Shown here: piece after piece, positions 1 to 10,354 of the stretch
Layout of the letters: the number at the start of each line of letters is the position of its first letter
Numbering within the stretch: position 1 is the first letter of the stretch
The notes under the pieces: model-generated
Databases searched by the model: none
What the model saw: the letters and a program-made list of their open reading frames with translations, nothing else
Told to the model about the DNA's origin: nothing
Assembly (NCBI RefSeq): GCF_003473485.1
Contig: NC_053043.1
Coordinates: forward strand, 8,442,001 to 8,506,000
Reading direction: 5' to 3'
Length of the DNA: 64,000 bases
DNA from: Medicago truncatula
Lineage: Eukaryota > Streptophyta > Magnoliopsida > Fabales > Fabaceae
Program-made: the position numbers and the translations under genes

Positions 1-349
1 TCTACTAAATTTGGACGCTAATTTTCCTATCGTTTAAATAGTGTCTATTAATTGTTAAGCTAAAATATTTTTACCCAAATTTTTTAACACTTCTATTTTC
101 ACATATTCCTTAATTTTTCCACCATTATTTGTACATTTCCCTCATTCTTACTAAAAAAATCTCAACTTTACTCCGACTCAAGCTAAATTGGGGAAGAAAA
201 GATATATATCATGAATTCTCCTACTCAATTACATTATATATGAAGTTAAAAATTATATACAGAATCAGATCGCTGTAATCTATATTTACATTTGTTTTCT
301 ATGTTATGAAAGAATTAAAGAATGTCTATTGTCTTGAAGAAATAATATC

Positions 350-1624
350 TCAGAAGAGCTTGCTGGCAAATTCATCTATTTCGATACTTTCCATGCGACA
401 AGAAGCTGATTTTGAGGCAAGTTCCCTCAGCTCTGTGACACTTCTTCCCAATCGCAAAGCCATTTTCAATTCAAATAGCTCTCCATTTTCTCTTTTCTCT
501 AAATCTTTCTCTCCCAAAGTTGATTCAATTGAAGTTTCTAACAAGTTGAAAAAACCAGCAGAAGCTCTATACATTTCAAAAACCATGCCAACTTGTCCAC
601 CATGCTCAAAAGTATTAACAGCAGAAGCCAATGAACCAGTCAATAGAGGAACAAATGCAGCCAAAGAACTATTGCCTACAAATGTAGATCCAATTGCTGC
701 AATTCCTGTGAGTAATGGCCCTGCAATTGCCAAACTCTTGTTTACCTTCAACGCTATGTTTCCAAGTCTGTCATAATCTTCAGAATCTTTTCTCTTGATC
801 ACTTCAGCGACTTCCTGCATTTCCATTTCTAATTCTTCACTCCATCCATTGTTCATTTTCCCCATCTTCTTGCTTTGAGTTTTTACCTTTTTGGAAATAG
901 GCCACCAATTAGCAGGTTCAAATTTTGAAGGGTATTTTTCAAGCATTGCTCCCAATAAAGGAAGAGGGTATGCTTTATCAATTGCCAAAACCTTTTCCAT
1001 TGCATCTTTGACATCTTCCTCGGTAGGATTTCCAATAGCAATTGTAGTTTTGATATGACTTTGAAGTTGCTTGAACAATCTTGTAGCATTTCTTTGTTCC
1101 TCTGTGAGTTGAGAGGGTTGGATTTTGTTCATGATAAACAATAATCCAGTGGCAGCAGAGAATAAAAGAGCAGAGGACAGTTTCATAGCCATAAGTGGTG
1201 CACCTTCCCCGTTTGTGACAGCTGCAACACCAGACATGGTTGTAGCAGTGAGAGTAATCATATTTATTGAGTTTAATAGAAGATTATTCCAGTTGTTACG
1301 TTGTTCGCCAATGTTGTGATGCATTTCTATTCTGTCTGATACAGCTTCCAAGACTGCATAGAGTTGAACTGTAGCATTAGAAATTGTAGAATGCTTTTGT
1401 TGTTGATCTTGTAATATTTGTGTGATGTTGTTGTTTTCTAATAATGGAGTATTTTTGTACTGTTTGATTACTTTTAGTTCTTGATCATCAACTTGTTTTC
1501 TAGTTTGTATCTTTGACAATGAAATATTTGTGAGTTTTGGGAGATGGATTGAAGCATTAATTACTTTCTTTGAAGATGATGATAAAGAACAAGAAATTGG
1601 AACTGAAGTTTGTAATAAAGCCAT
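350..1624 (-). CDS. At4g22030-like (probable 'F-box protein') paralog 1, intact
   Basis: Single-exon 424-aa reading frame with an intact ATG and a TGA stop. Residues 1-30 are Ser/Thr-rich with few acidic residues, like a chloroplast transit peptide (inference). A conserved block at about 88-112 ([20 protein letters not shown]) precedes a hydrophobic region at about 118-165. EEQRNATRLFKQL follows at about 175-187, a charged middle section at 240-290, a second hydrophobic region at 297-335, EHGGQVGMV at 340-348, and the tail ends SKLF. The whole layout is shared with the other copies in this window. Databases label such proteins 'probable F-box protein At4g22030', but I see no F-box consensus, so the label looks inherited and the function unknown. 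The predicted hydrophobic regions suggest membrane association. A TATA box lies 83-96 bp upstream. It is nearly identical to the copy at 22311-23585. Confidence 0.87.
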   Translation of the reverse strand: MALLQTSVPISCSLSSSSKKVINASIHLPKLTNISLSKIQTRKQVDDQELKVIKQYKNTPLLENNNITQILQDQQQKHSTISNATVQLYAVLEAVSDRIEMHHNIGEQRNNWNNLLLNSINMITLTATTMSGVAAVTNGEGAPLMAMKLSSALLFSAATGLLFIMNKIQPSQLTEEQRNATRLFKQLQSHIKTTIAIGNPTEEDVKDAMEKVLAIDKAYPLPLLGAMLEKYPSKFEPANWWPISKKVKTQSKKMGKMNNGWSEELEMEMQEVAEVIKRKDSEDYDRLGNIALKVNKSLAIAGPLLTGIAAIGSTFVGNSSLAAFVPLLTGSLASAVNTFEHGGQVGMVFEMYRASAGFFNLLETSIESTLGEKDLEKRENGELFELKMALRLGRSVTELRELASKSASCRMESIEIDEFASKLF

Positions 1625-1706
1625 GATATATATGAATTAATATTATTTGAAGGGTGTTTATATGAAAGGTTTTAGTTGAATGTTAATATGTGTAAGGTGG
1701 TATGAA

Positions 1707-1720
1707 TATTTATATATATA
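1707..1720 (-). promoter_or_regulatory. TATA box of paralog 1
   Basis: On the minus strand this reads TATATATATAAATA, 83-96 bp upstream of the ATG at 1624. The spacing fits a plant TATA box with a transcript start about 30 bp downstream. The same element recurs at the same distance in the duplicate gene at 22311-23585, and a variant lies upstream of the broken copy at 19364-20489. Confidence 0.6.
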
Positions 1721-2267
1721 GCAAAGAACGAAAGAGAAGGGGTCAGAATGAAACAAAGAAACCCTGATTGACCAGTTTAATTGAAATAGTCTCTGTTCAA
1801 AATTCCCAGCCTTGTCCTTAGTTTGGGTCACACTCAACATACGACATAGTAAAATTAAAACCATAATTAAGACTGAACAATAGTACTGCGTTACATGCAA
1901 GAAAAACGAAACTACGTAGTAGCTTGGTAATTAGCATATAACAAATTAAAACTATGGACTTTATCTCTTCATTCACCAATTTAATCCTTTTACTTTTAAA
2001 TTGTCAATATAATCTATGGCTAATGCTCCATTTTAGAAATGTCTTTTATTTTGAAGTGTCTTTCAGTTTGGCCACACCAACATTGTTTTGACTCAACTGG
2101 CCATATACCATAAGTCTTAAAATGTTCAACATTTATAATTTCATAAAATTTGAATTTTCAGTTCGTTGCTATATATCTTCTGTTCGGACTTAATTTGCTT
2201 AATTAATTTATTATATATCAAATAAAATTTGAAGACCGGGGAAAAATAATATTTGAAATCAATTGAG

Positions 2268-2630
2268 TATATATTTTTTTTTTGATCAAGCAAAGAAATA
2301 CTATAAAAGACCTGGAGAGGGCCAGATCCCTTAACAACAAAGAAGCTTACATCAAAACAAAAAGAAGGTGCAAAACATTATATCACGGAGATCTATAACA
2401 AGAAAGACTTGTGCAAATCGTGAATGAAATAAACTAACAATGATACTGCTAAAAGAAGAACAACAGAGAAATGGCAGAAGCTACTAGCTTAACAACCATG
2501 TTCACAAAGATTTGAACCAACTATTCAGTATATGGCAGGACAGCTTTGGAGGTACCCTTTTGAGCACGGGTCCTCATTCCGGTTGAGTTGAAGCTAGTAG
2601 GCTTCACTTTGTTCGCCTGCTTCTTCTGCT
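2268..2630 (-). pseudogene. 5'-truncated retrocopy: C-terminal coding tail, 3'UTR and poly(A)
   Basis: This stretch interrupts the otherwise collinear duplicated block and is absent at the matching place in block 2 (about 24,222-24,257). Read on the minus strand it starts in an open frame rich in Lys and Gln (KKQKKQANKVKP) followed by TGMRTRAQKGTSKAVLPYTE and a TAG stop at 2521-2523. About 230 bp of non-coding sequence follows, then an A-run (the T-run near 2275-2285). That order is what a 5'-truncated retroposed mRNA or LINE 3' end looks like. I do not recognise the source protein. No clear target-site duplication was found. Confidence 0.5.
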
Positions 2631-5433
2631 TTTTGCAATGGAAACAAGCATGTCAACCTAAAAAGTGCAAAGAGGATACCAACCTAAATTTAAAGCAATC
2701 CACTTTCAAATTCAGAACTGTTGTCAAATAAAAAACTATCAACTCACTTGGGTTGATAGTTACATGAGATGATTCAAGTTTCCTTCGACTTAATTAAAGG
2801 TTTTGGAGTTTGAAATCCAGCTTTTGTTTTTACATATTTCAGCTTTGGAAATATAACCACGTTGAAACTCCTAAAGCGGTCTTGTAATTACTCCTCACTT
2901 GATAGCCGCATGGATATTTGATTTGTTGGTGTGCAAGTTTGAACCCTACGATTATGCACTTCTCCAAATTCTTCATCATTACTAGTATCATTGTCTTGTT
3001 CGATTCGTCATGAATGGTACCATTGATTCGAACGTTCATGCTTTTTGATGTATAAGTTAGTTGTGTACTCATGTCTCCTATTAGACATGCGAAGTTGTTT
3101 ATTATTTCATTGTTTCGTTTCATGTTTATCATGGACTATTGTGTGAACTAATTCAAAACATTTTATATACTATACGGTCTTTCTTCCTCGGGAGGATGTT
3201 GATAGTACAATTGATATAATTGATACTCATATTCAATATAGTTGTTGTTGTAACCACGATCATATCCGTCATGACTCTATCTCCTATGGAGAATCTGAAA
3301 AGGAAATAACTAAAAAGAAGGTTTTATTTGGCTAGAAAAAGAGGGGTTAGTGGCAAACACAAATACTAAACTATAAAAAAAAAATTATAAATACTCAAAA
3401 CAATATAAATCGTTGTGATGCTCCAATATCTTAAACACAAGTCCCAACAATGACGCCATTTGATGAGTTGTTTCTATCGAGGCATCAAAAATAAGTATTC
3501 AGTTCCCTCAAAAAAAAAGTATTCAGAGTATGAAAGTAGGGTTTGTTTGTACATATAAGTGGGATCTTTGCAGTTAATTAAAATCGAAAACAAAGAGCAG
3601 AAAGATAATATTGTAGGAATTTTTCTTCGTTATCTAATGCCCTTCCTAGATCGTCGATTATATATTTCTAAAGTTCAATTATGCTTACACATGTCCCTCA
3701 TCATTTGTTTCCATGCCTTGCAAACAACGCAAGATCTGTTATACATATTAACTTATGATGTCTCGTTCAGTTAATCGGTTCAATGACATTAAGATCATAC
3801 ATCGAATGTGAGTGCAAATTAGCCCTATGCCGAGCAACTAGCATTCACAAATGAAATTATTTTAGATCCCGTAAATAAAAAGTCGACGTCTCGCACTTTC
3901 TAAATCAAAATATTATTTTTGGATTGCACGCCAGAGAAAAACATTAAGAACAAAAATAAAATAGAGATTATTATATTCTATATAACTAGCCAGATCAAGT
4001 ATCTACATCAGAACCATAACAATTAGACTTAATCTCAATAATAGAGATGATTGAAGAAAAGAGATTTAATGTTGAAGTTGATTCCTCCATCTCCTTTGCC
4101 TTGGCTTTCTCCTTCCATATGTGTGTGTGTGTTTCTGAGCTTTTTTAAGAATGCCAATATATATCAAAATATAGATATGAGCCCTTTTTTATAAATTATG
4201 ACAATTGACAAGTGAGAATTTTCTCCACGAGCCAAAATTCGCTCAGCGGATTGAACTTTCTTCAGGGTTAAGCCTTTTTCGGCTCAGAAAATGCCTTTTA
4301 AGTAGCCTTAGATTTGCCTAGCGGATTCTTGCTTGCCGAACAGGTTTGAATGGATTCAAAATAGTGAAAAATCTAGGACTTTCTGCTTGGACTCACTTCT
4401 AGATCGCTTTGGCTCGCGTAGTGGAATTGCTTAAACTTGTAATTTTTGCTCTTTTCCTTCTCCTTCGCAATAGAACTCAAAAGACCTAAAAAAAAAAAGG
4501 AAAACAAGTAAAAGTAGCTTATCCAGCATAAAAGGTATAAGAACATAGTATTTACATGAAATTGAAATTTTTTTCTTGAGATTACTTGCAAAACAAGTTA
4601 ATAATTGTCATGAATAAACATGTAATTTAATAGAAAATTGGTACTTATCTGGGCAAAATGGTACATATTTTGAAAATTTTGTCCTGATGACATTATGACA
4701 CTGCATACATGTACTACATACTTGACAGTATTGTAGCAAAGTCTTAATTTGTATTCATATCCACTCATGTATCGTGTGAAAGGAGGATCTATCGGTTGAA
4801 ATATATTTGTGTTGTATTTGTGCTTGTGACACTCGCGACAAAATAGCAAAGCTTTTTCTGGAGTGCTTTGATAGGTGGCGGCCAAGGGGTGCATGGTGTC
4901 AACATGGTTGGAATGTCTTGGCTTATCATGTAGTACATTTGCACTTATTATGGAATTATATCTTATTGTTTAAAAGAAAAATTGTTTTCAATACTCTCAA
5001 TCAATCAAAGAATAGTTTTACTTATGTCTTTCCTAAATTTAGTAGTTCTCAAAATCTCCAAAAATTCATACATTGCACTATTTGGAAGAACTAAAGACCA
5101 CACAGTTAAGGGACATAGTTCATTCATTTGGCATAACCACTTGACGAAAAAGAAATCACTATTGAGAACTATTAGTTGAATCATCGCCTAACTTTTAACT
5201 TCGATAACAAGAGACTAAATGAAGCAAAATAAGGAAAAGAATATAGTTATTATGAATTCTCCTACTCAATTAGAGGATGAAGTTTGAAATTATATTTGCA
5301 AAATCAGATCTCTGTTGGCTATCTTTACATTTGCTTTCTATGTCAAAGTACTAACAATGAATATACATAAAATAATGTGAATTAGGATCTATACATGAAA
5401 GAACAAAATAATGTGTTAATATTGAAGATTATC

Positions 5434-6612
5434 TCAGAATAGCTTGCTGGAAAATTCATCTATGTCAACACCTTCGATGCGACAAGAAGCTGATTTTGTG
5501 GCACGTTCCCTCAGCTCTGATACATTTCTTCCCAATTGCAAAGCCATTTTCATTTCAAATAGCTCTCCATTTTCTCTTTTCTCTAAATCTTTCTCTCCCA
5601 AAGTTGATTCAATTGAAGTTTCTAACAAGTTGAAAAACCACCAGAAGCTCTACATTTCAAAAACCATGCCAACTTGTCCACCATGCTCAAAAGTATTAAC
5701 TGCAGAAGCCAATGAACCAGCCAATAGAGGAACAAAGGCAGCCAAAGAGCCATTGCCTATAAATGTAGATCCAATAGCGGCAATTCCTGTGAGTAATGGC
5801 CCTGCAATTGCTAAACTCTTGTCTACCTTCAAAGCTATGTTTCCAAGCCTGTTATAATCTTCAGCATCTTTTCTCTTTATCACTTCAACAACTTCCTGCA
5901 TTTCCATTTCTAATTCTTTACTCCATCCGTTGTTCATTTTCCCTATTTTCTTGCTTTGTGTTTTTCCTTTTTTGGAAGGCCACCAATTAGCAGGAACAAA
6001 TTTAGCAGGGTAATTTTCAAGCATTGCTCCCAATAAAGGAAGTGGGTGTGCTTTATCATGTGCCAAAACTTTTTCAATAGCTTCTTTGACATCTTCTTTA
6101 GTAGAATTTCCAAGAGCAATTTTTGTTTGGATTTGACTTTGAAGTTGCTTGAACAATCTTGTAGTGTTTCATTGCTCCTCGGCCAATTGAGAAGGTTGGA
6201 TTTTGTTCATGATAAGCAACAATCCGGTGGCTGCAGAAAACAAAAGAGCAGAAGATAACTTCAAAGCCAAAAGTGATGAATCTGAGCAAGTAGTGGGAAC
6301 AGTAGCAGCAAGACCAGACATGGTTGTAGCAGTGAGAGTAATCATGTTGATGGAATTCAAGAGAAGAGTGTTCCAATTGTTACGTAGTTCACAAATGTTG
6401 TGATGCATTTCAATTCTGTCAGAAACAACTTCCAAGACTGCATATTATTCCTTTCTAATTGATCTTTGAATCCATTAAATTCCTCAATTAGTTGTCTTGT
6501 TTTTGATAATTGAGAAATTAGACAAACTTGGGAGTTTTGGAAGATGGATAACAGCATTAACTGTCCTCAAAGAAGATAAATTAGCTGCTGCTGAGAATTG
6601 TATACTAACCAT
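5434..6612 (-). pseudogene. At4g22030-like paralog 2, pseudogene
   Basis: Counterpart in block 1 of the intact gene at 27412-28683. It keeps a start codon (6610-6612) and a normal SKLF end (stop at 5434-5436) but has at least five lesions. An 8-nt deletion near residue 34 (about 6,510-6,530) shifts the frame. A deletion of about 80 nt near 6,445 removes the linker before the LEAVSDRIEM block. An Arg codon in EEQRNATR became TGA (6169-6171). A 2-nt deletion creates TAG at 5650-5652 right after GMVFEM, and a 1-nt loss in an A-run about 20 nt further on restores the frame. Upstream TATA-like sequence remains (about 6,675-6,692). No full-length protein can be made. Confidence 0.9.
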
Positions 6613-8572
6613 GTATTGATGAGAGATTATTTTTCAAATGAAGAGAGTTTATGAAAAATAATGAATGGGAGTGGATGATATATTATATATATAATTGACC
6701 ATAGAGCAAGGGAAGAGAATGGATCAGAAAATGTGGGAAGAAGTCATACGTAACCGTAAGAGTAGACTTGGCCTCATAATTGACTTCCTCAACAAGCTTG
6801 GTTGCATTGGTTTGTTTCAACATTGAACAGAGAGGCCACGAAGTAGTAACGCCAACAAACTGCTCCTTCCCACTTGGATTTCTTTTATGCATCATACTTG
6901 AATTTTATTTACATCACTTATATTTGTACACCCTCAACAAAAATTACATCTGTTCAAAATCTCGTTACTCATATCACATCACAAACTTATCAAAAGAGGA
7001 TTGCTATACATAGCGATAAAATCATCAAGAAGAGATCACGAACAATTTGCAACCGTTAGATCAGGCAATTTCTAGGAAAACATGGGCGGGAAAAACTAAA
7101 AGGGGTTATTGCAGCAATTACTTTCTCACATAGTGATTTTATCGTGACCAAACAATTCGGGAGAACTAGCATTTCTCCTTATCAAAATTATCACATTAGT
7201 CTCTTTACTTCTTTCTCTTATAGATTGAAGTTCGGATGTCTAAGAATCATTTTCCTTTTATTTATTAAACAATAGAGGAGTCAATTTTTCTTTTATTATA
7301 AAAGTAATGTTATTCATTCAAATTGAAATAGTATATCATAAATAAACATGGATGTAACATCCCTAAAAAAAAAAATCTGCGAACAAATCAAAGTAATAGA
7401 AATATTCATGCCTATGAATCTACAATATTGACGATATAATCATTTATTGAAGTTTATATGTCAATATCAACCAAACTAACATCGTACCATGACACAACAT
7501 CAAACAACATCGCACCAAGATGACCACCTTATCAATGTTACGCTGAAGTGGCGAAATCACCAAAAGACACCAAAAAAAATTATAGTTTATGTGAAAACTA
7601 CTTATTTAGAACAAGGAAGAAAAAATATATAGATGAGTGATTTCAGACAAAAAAAAATATATACAAGATCACCCCATTTCCAGTGAACGAAGAAAGAGAA
7701 AATTTAGAGAGAAGATGAAATTTATCTCTCTAAAAAATTAGGGTCGGTTGTTTCCTTTTATTTTTAATTTAATTAGGGCATAATATTTTATCATGACAAC
7801 GAATGTAGAGGTGAATAATGTTCGAATTTGACAAGGAGTGGTGTTTGCATTTACTCGACGTATTGAACTAGCTCAAGTGGAGAAAACTTCTGGTAAATCA
7901 AAAGAGGTATGAATAAGTTTTTGATACTTATAAAGTGGTGTTTGCATTTTGATTCAAGTCTGTCTGATATTTTTTTTAAAAATTTTGGTCCTCCAAATAT
8001 TTTCCATCAACACTTTTGTTTTCTAATTTTATGTCAGGTCATGTCACATGTATACTTTTCATATTTTTGAATGAGTTTTTTAAAGAATGTTTGGAATTAT
8101 AAGAATCTTTTTCAAAAGAATTAGTTTTTTTTAACAAAACATGAATTAAATAAGAGTTTTTAAGTGTCAAAAACAAAATAATTTAAATACTCAATAATTT
8201 TTTAAGAGAGAATTCTTTAATGAACTGAATATGATTGAAAAAAAAAATCAAAATTCTAAATAATACACATGAGTAAACTTAAAAGCAGGGTTCAATGACT
8301 AAAAATATTTTAAGGACCAAATATTGAAGAAAACTTTTAGATAGATTAAAGGCAAAATTTGAAAATTTTAAAGAAACTAAAACTTATTTAACCCATAAGA
8401 AAAATATATCATAACATAATCATTCATTTAAAAAAACATTAACTATTTTATGAAGAAAAAAAAAATCATAAATATATGATACAAGAGAAAAAAGGATTCT
8501 AGATTTTTTTTTTTTTCTTTCAAATTTTGTTTAGTTTGGTTTTTTTTCAACAAAATTTTTATTTAAAAAAAT
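6613..8572. other. Intergenic, end of block 1
   Basis: Similarity to block 2 continues to about 6,905. A short further match (about 7,800-7,880 against 29,160-29,230) suggests roughly 900 bp of extra sequence here. The rest is AT-rich with poly(A)/poly(T) tracts. I see no gene, tRNA or clear transposon ends. Confidence 0.4.
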
Positions 8573-9606
8573 GAGTAAATGGTCACTTTGGTCCCTGACT
8601 CTGCATTTCGCGGTCACAAATGTCCCTGAGTCAAGATTAAATACAAAGTAGTCCCTGAATGTGCACTTCTGTTATCAGTTTAGTCATGTTAAAAAACTTA
8701 TGTTAACTGATGAGGCGGCGTGCATGAGATGTCACACGGACTAAGTGAAAGAAGAAATTAGTCACTTTGATCCCTGAATCTCAAATCCCTAAATCTCTAA
8801 ATCCCGAATTTAATCCTCAAATTCTTAAATCTCTAAATCTCATCTAATTTCCTCTTTGTTCAATATCAATTTCATTTTTGAGCTGTTGTTAATCAGTGGA
8901 GATTTGTGGTAAGAAATGAACATAGTAAACTCCAAATCTTTTGTGTTGTCAATCAAAAGAGTTTAGTTTATATGGTGTCGATTATTATAATTAATAGTAT
9001 GTCTCATGTCAAATGTGATTTTAGTAAAAAAATCTATGCATGTTTCGTAACCGTCAAACAATTGAGTATGCCTCCAAACTTTGGCTTAACTAAACATGAT
9101 CAAAATAGCTTCAACCATATCTTAGTTTGTACTAAAACACATTTATCAAACATGCATGTAAAAACGTACTAATTAGCTTCAGTGCATTTTCACTATAGAA
9201 TGAGAGAAAGATTATACTTTTTGGAATTGATGAGTAAAATGTGGTGATTTCTAATAAACATTAGAATTTAGTACAGTCCATATAATTAACAACAACAAAA
9301 AAAAATTCATTTTGAACAAAAGAGGGAATTAGATGAAATTTAGGGATTTTATGATTAAATTCGGGATTTAGGAATTTGAGATTCAATTTCGGAATATTGA
9401 TTTTCAATTTAGGGACCAAACGACTATTTTCCACTTTCAGTTTAATCTTTGTGACACCTCATGTACACCACCTCGTAAGTTAATAGAAGTTTTTAACATC
9501 AGAGACTAAACCGATTACACATTCAGAGACTACTTTGTATTTAATCCTGAGTCAATGACCTTTGTGACAGTGAGATGCGAGTCATGGACCAAATTGATCA
9601 TTTGCT
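8573..9606. mobile_element. Mutator-like non-autonomous element with about 300-bp terminal inverted repeats
   Basis: The first roughly 300 bp and the last roughly 300 bp are inverted copies. The outer ends pair (GAGTAAATGGTC with AGCAAATGATCA read on the minus strand), followed by paired GGTCCCTGA-type, ATTAAATACAAAGTAGTC and AAATCCCGAATTTAATC blocks. The internal 400 bp has no significant coding sequence. A-rich 8-9-bp flanks (ending at 8572 and starting at 9607) could be a target-site duplication. Long TIRs and no coding sequence are typical of Mutator-like or foldback elements in legumes. Confidence 0.7.
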
Positions 9607-10197
9607 AAAAAAAAATCATGGGCTCAAACTCGTCACAGACACACAGGTCTATGAAAGTATTTACAAGTCTATCTGAAACTACCCGAGTCTGAATCTACAC
9701 GAGTTTGACAGCCATAGTCTAGCATTTATATTTTTGTCTCTTCTAAGCCAAATATTGTTAACAATATATGATAAAAGAATGTGGCAAAAATAATAAAATG
9801 GCTGGGTCAAAAAAAAAATATTAAGATTACCATTAAAATTATGATTTTGACAACTTAGAGAAAAACATGATAGCAATATTATATTAAAAAGACATTTCAA
9901 AACTATAAATGTCACCATCTCATGAGATTTAATGTATTATTAATTACGACATATGAAATTAGGTCACATGTTTTGTGACGGGGAGTATCAAGCATGAGCA
10001 AGGAAAAGCCTTTGAATTTTGATCTCGTATCGCACGATGTAATTTTTGAACGTATCCATACAACCGTGTACGAGGTGAAAATGTTTGAACAGTAAGAGTT
10101 GAATAATCAAACAAAATGAAGTCAACCAGTAACACCCAGTCAAATAGTTTCCTTATCTGACCCATTCATTCTCTTCTTGTTCACACATCAGTCATCA

Positions 10198-10200
<3 letters not shown>
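9607..10200. other. Intergenic region upstream of paralog 3
   Basis: AT-rich sequence with no supported gene. It ends at the dinucleotide repeat that precedes the gene at 10355. Confidence 0.4.

Positions 10201-10242
<42 letters not shown>
10201..10242. repeat. (AT)21 microsatellite at the promoter of paralog 3
   Basis: An uninterrupted AT dinucleotide run lies 113-154 bp upstream of the ATG at 10355. This is where the sister genes carry a TATATATA box, so the run probably contains or replaces the TATA element. Length changes here could alter transcription start choice (inference). Confidence 0.85.
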
Positions 10243-10244
<2 letters not shown>

Positions 10245-10354
10245 CACAACCCACACACATTTATTCAACCATACAAAATTTCACAAGAAAACCTTAAGAA
10301 ATTCAACACACATAACAAACATCTACCTATCTAATTTCTCATTAGATCACATAT

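Larger units (their letters stand above)
1625..5433. other. Intergenic part of block 1 with decayed gene-like remnants
   Basis: Apart from the TATA box and retrocopy, no complete gene is visible. On the minus strand, short open pieces at about 2,900-3,290 (RNNEIINN, STQLTYTSKSMNVRIN) and 4,598-4,894 (HPLAATYQSTPEKALLFCREC) have counterparts in block 2 at 25,147-25,530 and 26,794-27,018. In both blocks the frames are broken by indels. They are probably remnants of one or two former genes of unknown identity. A short (GT)6 run at 4121-4132 corresponds to a much longer one in block 2. Confidence 0.4.
1..6905. repeat. Segmental duplication, block 1 (two-gene unit)
   Basis: The block aligns with 21962-29015 in the same orientation. 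Positions 1-2250 match 21962-24200 almost base for base at an offset of 21961. From about 2,635 to 6,905 it matches about 24,260 to 29,015 at lower identity with many small indels. The block carries the intact gene at 350-1624 and the broken gene at 5434-6612. It probably begins before the window. Two insertions tell the blocks apart: a retrocopy tail at 2268-2630 here, and extra sequence at about 24,345-24,690 in the other block. Confidence 0.9.

Noticed and set aside
350-360. Peroxisomal targeting signal (SKL) at the C-terminus of the paralogs
   Set aside because: The proteins end SKLF. A PTS1 must be the very last three residues, so this is not one.
306-776. 156-aa plus-strand frame (and similar at 22,267, 27,422, 5,444) opposite the paralog genes
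   Set aside because: It lies antisense to the conserved 3' half of the At4g22030-like genes and exists only because that sequence is conserved. It has no start context or independent conservation.
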